Positions 35,270 to 44,493 of a DNA stretch of 64,000 nt are shown one piece after another (the first letter of the stretch is position 1; each line of letters starts with the position of its first letter). The DNA is from G965214625 sp965214625 (GTDB taxonomy: Bacteria > Pseudomonadota > Gammaproteobacteria > Arenicellales > Poriferihabitantaceae), in NCBI GenBank assembly GCA_965214625.1, contig OZ243962.1, positions 1,612,001 through 1,676,000 of the forward strand, in the 5' to 3' direction. Below the pieces are notes generated by a model. The model saw nothing but the letters and a program-made list of their open reading frames with translations. It made no database searches and was not told the origin of the DNA. The position numbers were made by a program, and so were the translations under genes.

Positions 35270-35486
35270 CCGCAGGGAACGGCTGTGGATGAGGGGTCGA
35301 TAACGAACTGATATGATGTGAATAAAATGTGGATAAGTTTTACACACAAGTTGACATTTCGTTTTACAATGGTTTTACTTGTTTTTTGTCACAAGATGAT
35401 TTGCCATAACTGATTGAAAAGGAAAGAACTTATAAAGTTATCCACAAATGAACAGGGATTATTGCTATTACTATTTTAAGAATTAA
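35270..35486. other. oriC: Candidate replication origin between dnaA and dnaN
   Basis: This 217-bp intergenic region carries two perfect DnaA boxes, TGTGGATAA at 35328-35336 and TTATCCACA at 35438-35446, in opposite orientation. One-mismatch boxes lie at 35284-35292 (TGTGGATGA) and 35317-35325 (TGTGAATAA). An AT-rich segment at about 35337-35400 could serve as the unwinding element. Origin location on either side of dnaA occurs in bacteria; a GC-skew plot over the whole chromosome would settle it. Confidence 0.6.
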
Positions 35487-36590
35487 ATGAATATAGAAAT
35501 TGAACGATCACGCCTTTTCCCGGTAGTCAATCTGGTAAGCAGTGTTGTTGCCAAACAACGAACCATGCCGATACTGGCCCACCTGTATGTTCGCTGTGAA
35601 AAGGGCGTATTGCATATTTGTGGGACCGATATTGAAGTCGAGATATCTGAAACCATCACGGAGGTCAAAGGGGATGATTTTTCATTTACGGTTTCTGCTC
35701 GTAAAATACTCGATATATGCCGTAACTTACCTGAAAATGCACTTATCTTGTTAAAAAAGGAAGAGGACATATTACATGTAAACTCCGGATTGGGCCGCTA
35801 TAAACTGAAAACGTTGGATCCGGAAGAATTTCCCAGGATCACCGTCGGTGATTGGGAAGAACGGTTTAAAATCGATCAATTATCGTTAAAGAATGTGCTG
35901 AACAAGACCTCATTCGCAATGGCGATACAGGATTTACGATACTATTTGAATGGCATTTTATTTGAACTGACGAATAACAACCTGCGTACAACCGCAACCG
36001 ATGGACACAGACTGGCAAGGACTGAGATCGATATAAAATTAAACATCAATGAATTAAGGCAGATCATTGTCCCCCGCAAGGCGGTGATGGAAATCATCCG
36101 ATTTCTGGACCCGGACGATACGACCGAATTGACGATCGAAATCAATAAAAATCATCTCAAACTGACGAAGGGCACAACGGTTCTGATTACCAAATTGGTC
36201 GATGGCAAGTTTCCTGAATTCAAGGATGTCATTTCGGACCACTTGGGACGCCCTTTAAAATTGGACAAGACCACATTTCTTGAATTGTTGAATCGGCTCG
36301 CCGTTTTGACCTCAGAAAATTACAAGGGGGTCAAAATTCATCTTGAGACCGGTGTCATGCGAATCATGGTGCACAATCTGGAGCATGAAAATGCGGTAGA
36401 AGAAATTTTCCTGGATTATCAGGGCCAAAAGATTGTGACGGGCTATAACATTACTTATTTGATTGATGCCGCCAAGGTGGTCAACCACGACAACATAGAG
36501 CTTTATATCCGTGAAACGGATGGTGTCTGCCTCTGCAAACAACCCGATGATCCGCATTCCCTGTGGCTGGTGATGCCATTGAAAATTTGA
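35487..36590 (+). CDS. dnaN: DNA polymerase III beta sliding clamp
   Basis: This 367-residue ring-forming processivity factor has three similar domains. Recognised stretches are the start MNIEIERSRLFPVVNLVSSVV, RYYLNGILFELTNNNLRTTATDGHRLA in domain 2 and the C-terminal PHSLWLVMPLKI, close to the usual hydrophobic-pocket ending (VMPMRL). Length equals the family. The gene is richer in A+T than most of the window. It follows dnaA by 217 bp. Confidence 0.97.
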   Translation: MNIEIERSRLFPVVNLVSSVVAKQRTMPILAHLYVRCEKGVLHICGTDIEVEISETITEVKGDDFSFTVSARKILDICRNLPENALILLKKEEDILHVNSGLGRYKLKTLDPEEFPRITVGDWEERFKIDQLSLKNVLNKTSFAMAIQDLRYYLNGILFELTNNNLRTTATDGHRLARTEIDIKLNINELRQIIVPRKAVMEIIRFLDPDDTTELTIEINKNHLKLTKGTTVLITKLVDGKFPEFKDVISDHLGRPLKLDKTTFLELLNRLAVLTSENYKGVKIHLETGVMRIMVHNLEHENAVEEIFLDYQGQKIVTGYNITYLIDAAKVVNHDNIELYIRETDGVCLCKQPDDPHSLWLVMPLKI

Positions 36591-36622
36591 TTATGTGGTT
36601 TTAACGCCGCTAGGCATCAAAT

Positions 36623-36638
36623 TGTTTCACGTGAAACA
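36623..36638. promoter_or_regulatory. parS: parS centromere site 1
   Basis: The 16-bp sequence TGTTTCACGTGAAACA is an exact match to the canonical ParB-binding parS palindrome. It is embedded in a longer perfect inverted repeat covering 36616-36645 (30 bp). The cognate ParA/ParB genes are at 11700-13396 in this window. Confidence 0.95.
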
Positions 36639-36912
36639 ATTTGATTTTGGATTGGATGGGGAGGTTGTCTGACCCGTAGGCCGTCTTGTCTGGGGAACTT
36701 CATCCGGGCGCAGTCGACCCATCAGGGGAAAGGAAAACGGTTTTATTGCGATTCCGGCGGTCAATTTTTTCATGACCTCCGGATGGTTCCGACGCCCATT
36801 CTCCGGCCCGGCAAGTCGGCACTGCACAAGTCGCCGGATCGTATGCAGCGCGAAAAGGCGCTGATGGTTTTGGCGTTTGTTATTTTGTGTGGTCTTGCCA
36901 TTGACCGGGAAA

Positions 36913-36928
36913 TGTTTCACGTGAAACA
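36913..36928. promoter_or_regulatory. parS: parS centromere site 2
   Basis: A second exact copy of TGTTTCACGTGAAACA, 290 bp from site 1; the symmetric part extends by one base pair on each side (36912-36929). Two sites so close to dnaN fit origin-proximal ParB loading. Confidence 0.95.
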
Positions 36929-37093
36929 TCGCTGTGGTCAGATGGCCGGGAACCATCGTCTGGACTGTCTAAAATAGATAATATAGCTCATTGAATTATA
37001 AAGAAAAACGGATTTCATCTCGATTGAAAACACCCCGTTATATGGGATCAAATTATGTTAAAATCGGCGGGATTCCAATTGAACGGGAAAAGC

Positions 37094-39493
37094 ATGGCTG
37101 AAGGCTACGATTCGAGTAATATAAAAGTTCTAAAAGGGTTAGATGCGGTTCGAAAACGGCCTGGAATGTACATCGGTGACACCGATGATGGGACAGGGCT
37201 GCATCATATGGTCTTCGAGGTGGTCGACAATGCGATCGACGAGGCCCTGGCCGGGTATTGTGGCCATATCAAAGTGACCATCCATGTGGATGAAAGTATC
37301 TCTGTGTCGGACGATGGCCGTGGTATTCCGACCGGTATTTTGGTGGATGAAGGTGGCAAAAGCGCGGCAGAGGTAATTATGACCGTGCTGCATGCGGGCG
37401 GCAAATTCGATCAAAATTCATACAAGGTGTCCGGCGGACTGCATGGTGTCGGGGTGTCGGTGGTCAATGCGTTGTCAGAAGCATTGCGACTCGAAATACA
37501 CCGGGAAGGGAAAACGTATATCCAGCACTATGTGCAAGGTGACCCGGTTTCGCCGCTCAAGGTGACCGGCAAGACCGACCGAACCGGAACCACGGTCACC
37601 TTTTTGGCAAGCCGACAGGTTTTCAGCCAGGTGAAGTTCAGTTATGAAACACTGGCGAAGCGATTGAGGGAACTGTCCTTCTTGAATTCGGGCGTCTGTA
37701 TCGAATTGTCTGATGAACGGACCGGCGCCGCGGATAAGTTTGAATATAAAGGCGGTATCGCCGCCTTTGTCGGCCATTTGAATCAGAAGAAAACACCGCT
37801 GCATCCGACGGTTTTCAGCATGTGCGGAGAAAAGGATGGGGTGCAGGTCGAACTGGCGATGCAATGGAATGATTCATACCAGGAAAATACCTTTTGCTAT
37901 ACCAATAATATTCCACAAAGCGACGGTGGTACGCATTTGGCTGGATTGCGTGCTGCAATGACAAGACGGCTCACCGGTTATATCAATGAAATCGGTTTGG
38001 CAAAGAAGGAAAAGGTCAATCTCAGTGGTGATGACTGCCGGGAAGGATTGACCGCGGTTCTGTCAATCAAACTGGCCGACCCCAAGTTTTCCTCTCAGAC
38101 CAAGGACAAGCTGGTGTCCTCGGAAGTCAAGGGAGCGGTCGAATCCCAGGTGACTGAAAAACTGGCCGAATTTTTGTTGGAAAATCCCGCCGAGGCGAAA
38201 ATCATTGCGCGGCGGATCGTGGAATCGGCGACGGCGCGTGAGGCCGCCAGAAAGGCGCGGGAGATGACCCGGCGAAAGAGTGCGCTGGATTTGGGTGGCC
38301 TGCCCGGAAAACTGGCCGACTGTCAGGAGAAGGACCCCACCCTGTGTGAAATTTATCTTGTCGAGGGGGATTCGGCAGGCGGTAGCGCCAAACAGGCGAG
38401 AGATCGGAAATTTCAGGCCATCTTGCCGTTGAAAGGCAAAATTCTGAACGTTGAAAAAGCCCGCTTTGACAAAATGCTGACGTCTGATGAGGTCACCACG
38501 CTGATCACGGCGCTTGGAACGGGAATTGGAAAAGAAGATTTCAATATCAATAACTTGCGATATCATAGAGTGATCATAATGACGGATGCGGATGTCGACG
38601 GATCGCACATCAGGACCTTATTGCTGACGTTTTTCTTCCGCCAGATGTTGACACTGCTGGAGCGCGGATACGTTTACATTGCCCAGCCGCCACTTTATAA
38701 ACTGTCCACCAAAAAGAAGGAAATCTACATCAAGGATGACGCAGAGATGAATCAATATCTTTTGGATATCGCCGTAAAAAAGTCGGCAATCCGTTTGGCC
38801 AGTGGAAAACGCATTGCCGGGACGGAACTCAAGGCGTTGATCCTGGATTACAACAGCGTCCAGCAGACCATCGAAAGACTCTCCAAACGCTATGGCCACG
38901 ATACGCTCAATGCATTACTGGTGATCGAACCGGTTGTCCCGGAGGATTTGAGATCGGCACAAAACGGACGCGAACTGGCCAGCTCGCTTGGTGATGCGCT
39001 CAATGATGCCGGGAAAGGGACGGTGCGTTATGTGGTTGACCATGACGCACACAACGCCGCCTTTGTGATCAATCGTTATCAGTATGGCCTGATTGAAAAA
39101 AGGCAATTGACGGAAACCTTTTTCAGAAGCGCCGAATACCTTTCGTTAGCCGCTTATGCGGTCAGAATGAAAGACATCGAAAGGGTCGAATTCATCGTCT
39201 CTTGGGATGACAGCGAGACCACGATGGCCCACTTTGATGAAACGGTTGATTGGCTGATGACAAAGGCCAAGAAGGGGATCACACTGCAAAGATACAAGGG
39301 ACTCGGCGAAATGAATCCCGAACAGCTTTGGGAAACGACGATGGACCCGACGGTCAGGCGATTGCTCAAAGTGACGATCGAAGACGGCATCGGCGCCGAT
39401 GAGACGTTTACCACGTTGATGGGCGAGCATGTGCAGCCACGCCGTGAATTCATTGAAAAAAATGCGTTTTCGGTTTCCAATCTGGATGTATAG
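37094..39493 (+). CDS. gyrB: DNA gyrase subunit B
   Basis: This 799-residue ATPase subunit of gyrase introduces negative supercoils together with GyrA. The frame opens at 37055, but ATG 37094 gives the normal beginning MAEGYDSSNIKVLKGLDAVR with a purine-rich ribosome-binding site. The GHKL ATP site includes EVVDNAIDEA and GRGIPTG; GGLHGVGVSVVNALS closes it. The TOPRIM part has YLVEGDSAGGSAKQARDR and DADVDGSHIRTLLLTFF. The C-terminal insertion typical of gammaproteobacterial GyrB is present, consistent with the length. Confidence 0.98.
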   Translation: MAEGYDSSNIKVLKGLDAVRKRPGMYIGDTDDGTGLHHMVFEVVDNAIDEALAGYCGHIKVTIHVDESISVSDDGRGIPTGILVDEGGKSAAEVIMTVLHAGGKFDQNSYKVSGGLHGVGVSVVNALSEALRLEIHREGKTYIQHYVQGDPVSPLKVTGKTDRTGTTVTFLASRQVFSQVKFSYETLAKRLRELSFLNSGVCIELSDERTGAADKFEYKGGIAAFVGHLNQKKTPLHPTVFSMCGEKDGVQVELAMQWNDSYQENTFCYTNNIPQSDGGTHLAGLRAAMTRRLTGYINEIGLAKKEKVNLSGDDCREGLTAVLSIKLADPKFSSQTKDKLVSSEVKGAVESQVTEKLAEFLLENPAEAKIIARRIVESATAREAARKAREMTRRKSALDLGGLPGKLADCQEKDPTLCEIYLVEGDSAGGSAKQARDRKFQAILPLKGKILNVEKARFDKMLTSDEVTTLITALGTGIGKEDFNINNLRYHRVIIMTDADVDGSHIRTLLLTFFFRQMLTLLERGYVYIAQPPLYKLSTKKKEIYIKDDAEMNQYLLDIAVKKSAIRLASGKRIAGTELKALILDYNSVQQTIERLSKRYGHDTLNALLVIEPVVPEDLRSAQNGRELASSLGDALNDAGKGTVRYVVDHDAHNAAFVINRYQYGLIEKRQLTETFFRSAEYLSLAAYAVRMKDIERVEFIVSWDDSETTMAHFDETVDWLMTKAKKGITLQRYKGLGEMNPEQLWETTMDPTVRRLLKVTIEDGIGADETFTTLMGEHVQPRREFIEKNAFSVSNLDV

Positions 39494-39630
39494 CGCTGAG
39501 GCGGATTGACGCAAGCGGGTTTGTCAGGCACCGCTGGCCAGCCGCCCGTTGCCCGATCAGATCAACCCGGTCGGGGTCCGGACAGCGAGCCGAAACGGGA
39601 CCGCATCACAAGGCGGTGGCTGACAAACGG

Positions 39631-40188
39631 CTAAAAGGCCGAGAAGGCGGGTTTGGCGAACACCCTTTCGACCATGGGCCTGAAAAAAGAGAGCGGTTGC
39701 GATGGATAGTCGGGATCAAAACAGTTTTGATCGTAGTGTTCGCAGAAATGAACGGTGTCCTGGTACCACGGATGGTCTTTGTGGCGGTCTCTTGCATCGC
39801 GGTCTCCACCGAGGTGATGGGCATAGTAATAGGTCTGGAACAGGCCATGATGCCGGATGATCCAGCAAATCCGTTCGGAGACATAGGGTTTCAGGATGGC
39901 CGCGGCCATTTCACTGTGTGAGGCCGGTGCAAGGACATCGCCGATATCATGGAGCAGCGCGGCGACCACCATCTCTTCGGATTCCCCCGCATGATAGGCG
40001 CGGGTGCCGGATTGCAGCGAATGTTCCAGTCGACTCACCCGATAGCCCGAGAACGAGTTGTCGAGTGCTTCAAGTGCCGTCATGAGGCGTTGCGGCAGAC
40101 TCGAAATATAGCGGCTTTCCTGCGCGTGCAAAAAAACGTATTCTTCTGCAGTGCCGTCAGCCATATGGGCAAATGCGACCTTTTTCAT
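39631..40188 (-). CDS. HD-domain protein (PhnZ/MIOX-like fold)
   Basis: This 185-residue metal-dependent HD-domain protein has the ligand pattern LEHSLQ (about 58), LLHDIGD (about 84), SHSEMA, IIRHHG (about 113) and YDQNCFDPDY near 160, the set of the mixed-valent di-iron HD oxygenases such as PhnZ. However, the Tyr and Glu that PhnZ uses just before its first histidine align here with Phe and Tyr, so the same chemistry cannot be claimed. Phosphohydrolase or oxygenase activity is possible. The ArsC-like gene lies 21 bp upstream on the same strand. Confidence 0.75.
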   Translation of the reverse strand: MKKVAFAHMADGTAEEYVFLHAQESRYISSLPQRLMTALEALDNSFSGYRVSRLEHSLQSGTRAYHAGESEEMVVAALLHDIGDVLAPASHSEMAAAILKPYVSERICWIIRHHGLFQTYYYAHHLGGDRDARDRHKDHPWYQDTVHFCEHYDQNCFDPDYPSQPLSFFRPMVERVFAKPAFSAF

Positions 40189-40209
40189 AAGCCAGATTCC
40201 AGGGTACAG

Positions 40210-40554
40210 TTATAAGATAGCCAAAACATTTTGGGGCGGTCGGCCAATGGCGGCCTTGTCGTCATTGACCACAATAGGGCGCTCCAGCAAGATGGGGTGC
40301 TGAACCACCAGGTCGATCAGTTGCTCCTCGGTCAGCGCCTTTTTTGCAATATCCAGCTGTTTGTAGAGTGCCTCGCCCTTGCGGATCAGGTCGAGGGCAG
40401 AACAGTCCAGCAGCCGGAGGATTTTTTTAAGCACAGGGGCGGTCAGGCCGACTTCGAGATAACGCACAATGTGCGGTTCGTAGCCCCGATCGGTCAACAG
40501 TGCGAGCGTGGCGCGGGATTTGGAACATCGCGGGTTGTGGTACAGTGTAACCAT
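40210..40554 (-). CDS. ArsC/Spx-family protein, arsenate reductase (glutaredoxin) type
   Basis: This 114-residue thioredoxin-fold protein has the catalytic cysteine in HNPRCSKSR (about residue 10) and the C-terminal arginine segment LERPIVVNDDKAAIGRPP. Start at ATG 40554 follows a TTG at 40557. The family reduces arsenate with glutathione/glutaredoxin, but many members (YffB type) have no known arsenate role. No ars operon genes are adjacent, so arsenic resistance is not implied. Confidence 0.88.
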   Translation of the reverse strand: MVTLYHNPRCSKSRATLALLTDRGYEPHIVRYLEVGLTAPVLKKILRLLDCSALDLIRKGEALYKQLDIAKKALTEEQLIDLVVQHPILLERPIVVNDDKAAIGRPPQNVLAIL

Positions 40555-40714
40555 CAAAATCTCCGACAGTGCGAACAGACATCACTCAGTGACAGACCCT
40601 GCGCCGACAGTCTCTGTCAACTTGAATCCAAGCTATATATTATAAGGGAATTATAATACGTAACTGAACGGACTTGCGATCGGGACGACCGGTTTGTTGC
40701 CGACAGTCCCGGGT

Positions 40715-43021
40715 CTACTTGTTGGACCATTGCGTGAAATTTTTCGCAAGGCCGCTGCAAGGCGCGAAACCGACAGGCTGGAAATTACGGATAAACGGAA
40801 GCCTCACCCGGTCATCACAGCGCTGATTGGCAACCAGGCCGGTGGCCGGATCAATGTCAATGAAAACAATGTTTCGATCAGGCGGCTTGGGGACCGGCTG
40901 CAGGTCCAGGGTTGACATGAGCTTGATCCACACCGACAAGGCGCCACTGGCCCCTGACAAGGTGGTTGACCGGTTATCGTCCCGGCCAACCCAGACGACG
41001 GCAAGATAGCGGTTATCGTAGCCCACAAACCAGCTGTCCCGGAAATCGTCACTGGTGCCGGTTTTCCCTGACAGCCCCAAGCTGGAATCAAAATGGCTCG
41101 AAGCACGCCGCGCCGTCCCGTTTGAGACAACCTGTCTCAAGGCGTAGTTCACCAGAAACGCGCTGTCCGGATCAACCACCGGTTCCCTTGCCGCTGGAAA
41201 TTGGGCGATCGGCTCCCCTCTTTGGTTGTGAATACTGCGGATGGTACGCAGCGGAATCAGTGTCCCCCCGTTGGACAGGGACTGATAAAACTGGGCCATT
41301 TCCAGGGGCGAGTGGGCATTTGACCCCAGCAAGGTCGAGGGCACCGCGGCAATCTCACGCGTAATGCCCAACCGGTGAATGATGTCGATGACCGAATCAA
41401 TGCCGACAGACAGGCCAAGGCGTACCGTGGGCAGGTTGCGTGATTTCATTAGCGCAACATACATCGGGACCGGGCCGAGATACTGTTTATCGTAATTTTT
41501 CGGTGACCACGATTTCCCCGTATCCAGTTTGACCGTCAACGGGCTGTCTTGGAGTAGCGTCGCTAAAGAGAACTGCCGGGGCCGGTCCAGTGCCGCGAGG
41601 TAGACCGCCGGTTTGACCAAAGATCCGATGGGCCGTTCAACATCGATCGCACGATTAAAGCCGGAAAACCCGCGGACCCGCCCACCGACCAAAGCCAGAA
41701 TTTCGCCCGATCGTTTGTCGATGACAATGACCGCGCCTTCCAGAAATCCGGGTGCCATTTCGCGTTGTTCCTCCAGTGCGCTCAGGGTTGATGAGAGTGC
41801 GTTTTGTGCCTTGTCTTGTATCTCGGTGTCCATCGACGTATAGAGTTTGATGCCGCCTGTCCGGATAACCTCTTCGGAATAGTATTGCCTGAGCTGGCGG
41901 TAAAGATAATCGACATAAGCGGGGTATCGATTGTTGCGGTCCGTCTTTATCTCGACCATCTCCAGCGGCTGGAGCGCGAAAGATTCAATGGCGTTGTCCG
42001 GCAACAGCTTTAACCGGCCCATGGTCTCGAGGACCAGATTGCGGCGGGCGAGCGCCCGCTCAGGATGCCGTCTTGGATTATAAAAAGAAGGCGCCGGCAC
42101 AATACTGACCAGCAGCGCGATCTCATGCGGCTGGAGTTGCTGTAGGGCCCGTCCGAAATAATACTGGCTGGCCAGCGCGAAACCGTGCACCGCGCGGTTG
42201 CCGGACTGGCCAAGAAACACTTCGTTCAGATACATCTCAAGAATTTCCGCTTTGGAAAACCGATATTCCATCAGCACGGCCATGACGGCCTCCACCACTT
42301 TACGCGAGACACTTCGGGTCGAGCTGAGAAAAAGATTCTTGACCAGTTGCTGGGTCAGCGTACTCCCCCCCTGGACAGAGTGGCCACTTCGCAGGTTGGT
42401 CCAAAGCGCCCGCATGATGCCTTTCGGGTCCACGCCGATATGATTTTCGAAGTTGCGGTCTTCCATGGCCAGCACGGCTTTGATCAACAGATCGGGCATT
42501 TGATGCAGTTTCAAGGCGATGCGATCTTCGTAGGCCCCCATCTGCAAACTGCCGAAAAGCAGTGGCTCGAGGTAAAGGGTGTCCAATGGTTCGGCCGTAC
42601 GCTGATCCGTGATGGTGCTGATGACGGTGTCGTTGAAGTGAATGCGAACGGGCATCGGGGGCTGCTTGCCCGGCGGAACATCGTTGACATAAATGTCCAC
42701 CTTGTTCCCGGAGACCGCATAATTTCCGGGCTCGGCAATGTGTGCTACTGCCCTGTAACCGCGTTGTTTCAGTTGATCGATCAGTGTGGAGAGCCGGTAG
42801 ACATGGCCCTTGGACAACGAAACAGGCCGGGCATAAAGGTGCGACGGCTGGGTTTGGAATGGGCCGTTGAAGTGTTGCCGGATTTCACTATCAAGATAGC
42901 CGATGATCAGGGCGGCCGCAAGGACCGACCCCAGCAGCGTACGCAGGGCAAGGACGGTTAAAAGCCCCGCAAACAGGGCAGGGCGATTCTCACGAGATGC
43001 TTTTTTTCGACGGAAAACCAA
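40715..43021 (-). CDS. mrcB: Bifunctional penicillin-binding protein 1B
   Basis: This 768-residue inner-membrane enzyme polymerises glycan strands and cross-links peptides. An N-terminal membrane helix (about 20-42) is followed by a UB2H-like region, which docks the lipoprotein activator LpoB in E. coli. The GT51 domain has EDRNFENHIGVDPKG and GGSTLTQQLVKN. The transpeptidase has GSLVKP (active Ser), SRN in KSRNLPTVRL, and KTG in LSGKTGTSDDFRDSWFVGY. It begins with TTG at 43021; no better start is visible. Confidence 0.95.
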   Translation of the reverse strand: MVFRRKKASRENRPALFAGLLTVLALRTLLGSVLAAALIIGYLDSEIRQHFNGPFQTQPSHLYARPVSLSKGHVYRLSTLIDQLKQRGYRAVAHIAEPGNYAVSGNKVDIYVNDVPPGKQPPMPVRIHFNDTVISTITDQRTAEPLDTLYLEPLLFGSLQMGAYEDRIALKLHQMPDLLIKAVLAMEDRNFENHIGVDPKGIMRALWTNLRSGHSVQGGSTLTQQLVKNLFLSSTRSVSRKVVEAVMAVLMEYRFSKAEILEMYLNEVFLGQSGNRAVHGFALASQYYFGRALQQLQPHEIALLVSIVPAPSFYNPRRHPERALARRNLVLETMGRLKLLPDNAIESFALQPLEMVEIKTDRNNRYPAYVDYLYRQLRQYYSEEVIRTGGIKLYTSMDTEIQDKAQNALSSTLSALEEQREMAPGFLEGAVIVIDKRSGEILALVGGRVRGFSGFNRAIDVERPIGSLVKPAVYLAALDRPRQFSLATLLQDSPLTVKLDTGKSWSPKNYDKQYLGPVPMYVALMKSRNLPTVRLGLSVGIDSVIDIIHRLGITREIAAVPSTLLGSNAHSPLEMAQFYQSLSNGGTLIPLRTIRSIHNQRGEPIAQFPAAREPVVDPDSAFLVNYALRQVVSNGTARRASSHFDSSLGLSGKTGTSDDFRDSWFVGYDNRYLAVVWVGRDDNRSTTLSGASGALSVWIKLMSTLDLQPVPKPPDRNIVFIDIDPATGLVANQRCDDRVRLPFIRNFQPVGFAPCSGLAKNFTQWSNK

Positions 43022-43044
43022 AGAAGCGATTCAAGCCAGACAAA

Positions 43045-43359
43045 TCAGTTGGTGAGCGGAGGGAAAAGCGCATGACATTGCCAGCAGATTTCAAACGTGG
43101 ACGGGTTTTCTTCGTTGCACGTCGGACAGCGCCTGTTCATGGCGGGTTGGGGCTGCGCCTCAAAACGATGGATGACGTTGATCGCTTTGTCTTTGTCGTG
43201 GTTGCGTTTGATCCACACCTCCGGGTAGGTTACCGGTAGCTCACCCAAGGCGCCTGAGGCATTGGCATGAAACAAGCAGGTCGGAACGCCCGCTTCATCG
43301 AGGCTGTCGATCAGCAGTTGTGCATCAATCAGGGATTGAGCGATGTAGACTCTTTGCAC
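43045..43359 (-). CDS. DUF2007-type small protein with C-terminal zinc ribbon
   Basis: This 104-residue protein has an N-terminal signal-transducer-like ferredoxin fold (MQRVYIAQSLIDAQLLIDSL, then LGELPVTYPEVWIKRNHDKDKA) typical of DUF2007 proteins. The C-terminus contains two cysteine pairs (CPTCNEEN and ICWQCHALF) forming a probable zinc ribbon. Function unknown. It lies 23 bp upstream of mrcB and 29 bp downstream of the AI-2E family gene on one strand, so it is probably co-transcribed. Confidence 0.8.
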   Translation of the reverse strand: MQRVYIAQSLIDAQLLIDSLDEAGVPTCLFHANASGALGELPVTYPEVWIKRNHDKDKAINVIHRFEAQPQPAMNRRCPTCNEENPSTFEICWQCHALFPPLTN

Positions 43360-43388
43360 GGTCTTTCAGTGACGGCAATGCCATGCGA

Positions 43389-44456
43389 TCAATCGGAGGG
43401 AGGGCTCGGTTCGGTCGATTTTGGCCAAGAAACAATCACCGCTTGTACCAAGGTGGCCAGCGGGATGGCGAAAAAAACGCCCCACAGTCCCCATAATCCT
43501 CCAAAAAACAACACGGCGACAATGATGGCCACAGGGTGTATGTTGACCACTTCGGAAAACAGCAGCGGAACCAGCAGGTTTCCGTCCAGCGCCTGAATGA
43601 TCAAATAAGCGGCGGTCAAGGTGAAAAATTCACTGCTCCAGCCCCATTGAAACCAGGCGATCAGTAACACCGGAATGGTGACGATTGCCGCACCGACATA
43701 GGGGATCAGTACCGACAAGCCAACCAGAACGGAAAGCAACATCGCGTATTGCAATCCCAGTAACGAGAAGGCAATCAGCGTGACGAACCAAACGATCAGA
43801 ATTTCCCAGAATTTGCCGCGAATATAGTTCCCAATCTGCAAGTCCACATCATGCCAGATGCTGATGGCCAATTCACTGTTGTTGGGAAAAAGCTCTTTCA
43901 TCCATTGCAGTATGCGTGCCTTGTCCTTTAGAAAAAAGAAAATCAGGATGGGCAATAAAACGACGTAGATGATAAACGTAATCAAGCTGGCGGCCCCGGA
44001 GAGGGAACTGGTCAGGAGCAGTTGGCCAAATTCAGTCATATCGGTACGCACGCTACTGATGATTTCCTGTACCTGGCCGACCGAAAACAGTTCAGGATAC
44101 CGTTCGGGCAGGGTCATCAGGGCCGTTTGTCCCTGGGAAAGCATGCTCGGGATCTCTTGTATCACATCCTTGAGCTGGTTATAAAGCGTTGGCAACAAGC
44201 CAAATATGATGCTGACAAGAAACAACATGAATCCGAGAAAAACGATCCACACGGAAACCAGGCGGGGTATTTTGATCTTCGAGAGTTTCTTGATGATGCC
44301 TTCAAGCAGGTAGGCAATGACAATACCCGCGAAGACCGGCGCCAGCATGTTGCCGACATACAAGACAGCCAACAGCGACCCCAGCAGGACAAAAGCGAGG
44401 AAGACAACCTGAGGGTTCGAAAACTGTCGTTTGAACCAGTGTGCAATCCTATCCAT
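43389..44456 (-). CDS. AI-2E transporter family membrane protein (PerM-like)
   Basis: This 355-residue protein has about eight membrane helices: two N-terminal pairs, a central cytosolic/amphipathic region (about 75-150) and a C-terminal pore-like region with LVGLSVLIPYVGAAIVTIPV, the family signature. Members have been linked to autoinducer-2 export or Na+/H+ exchange; the true substrate here is unknown. Confidence 0.88.
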   Translation of the reverse strand: MDRIAHWFKRQFSNPQVVFLAFVLLGSLLAVLYVGNMLAPVFAGIVIAYLLEGIIKKLSKIKIPRLVSVWIVFLGFMLFLVSIIFGLLPTLYNQLKDVIQEIPSMLSQGQTALMTLPERYPELFSVGQVQEIISSVRTDMTEFGQLLLTSSLSGAASLITFIIYVVLLPILIFFFLKDKARILQWMKELFPNNSELAISIWHDVDLQIGNYIRGKFWEILIVWFVTLIAFSLLGLQYAMLLSVLVGLSVLIPYVGAAIVTIPVLLIAWFQWGWSSEFFTLTAAYLIIQALDGNLLVPLLFSEVVNIHPVAIIVAVLFFGGLWGLWGVFFAIPLATLVQAVIVSWPKSTEPSPPSD

Positions 44457-44493
44457 GGCGTACTTATAGCAGGTTTAGCCCGGAACGACTACA

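Larger units (their letters stand above)
36591..37093. promoter_or_regulatory. dnaN-gyrB intergenic region holding two parS sites; recF absent
   Basis: These 503 bp replace the usual recF gene. They contain no recognisable RecF remnant or other coding sequence, only the two parS sites described separately and presumably the gyrB promoter. Confidence 0.7.
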
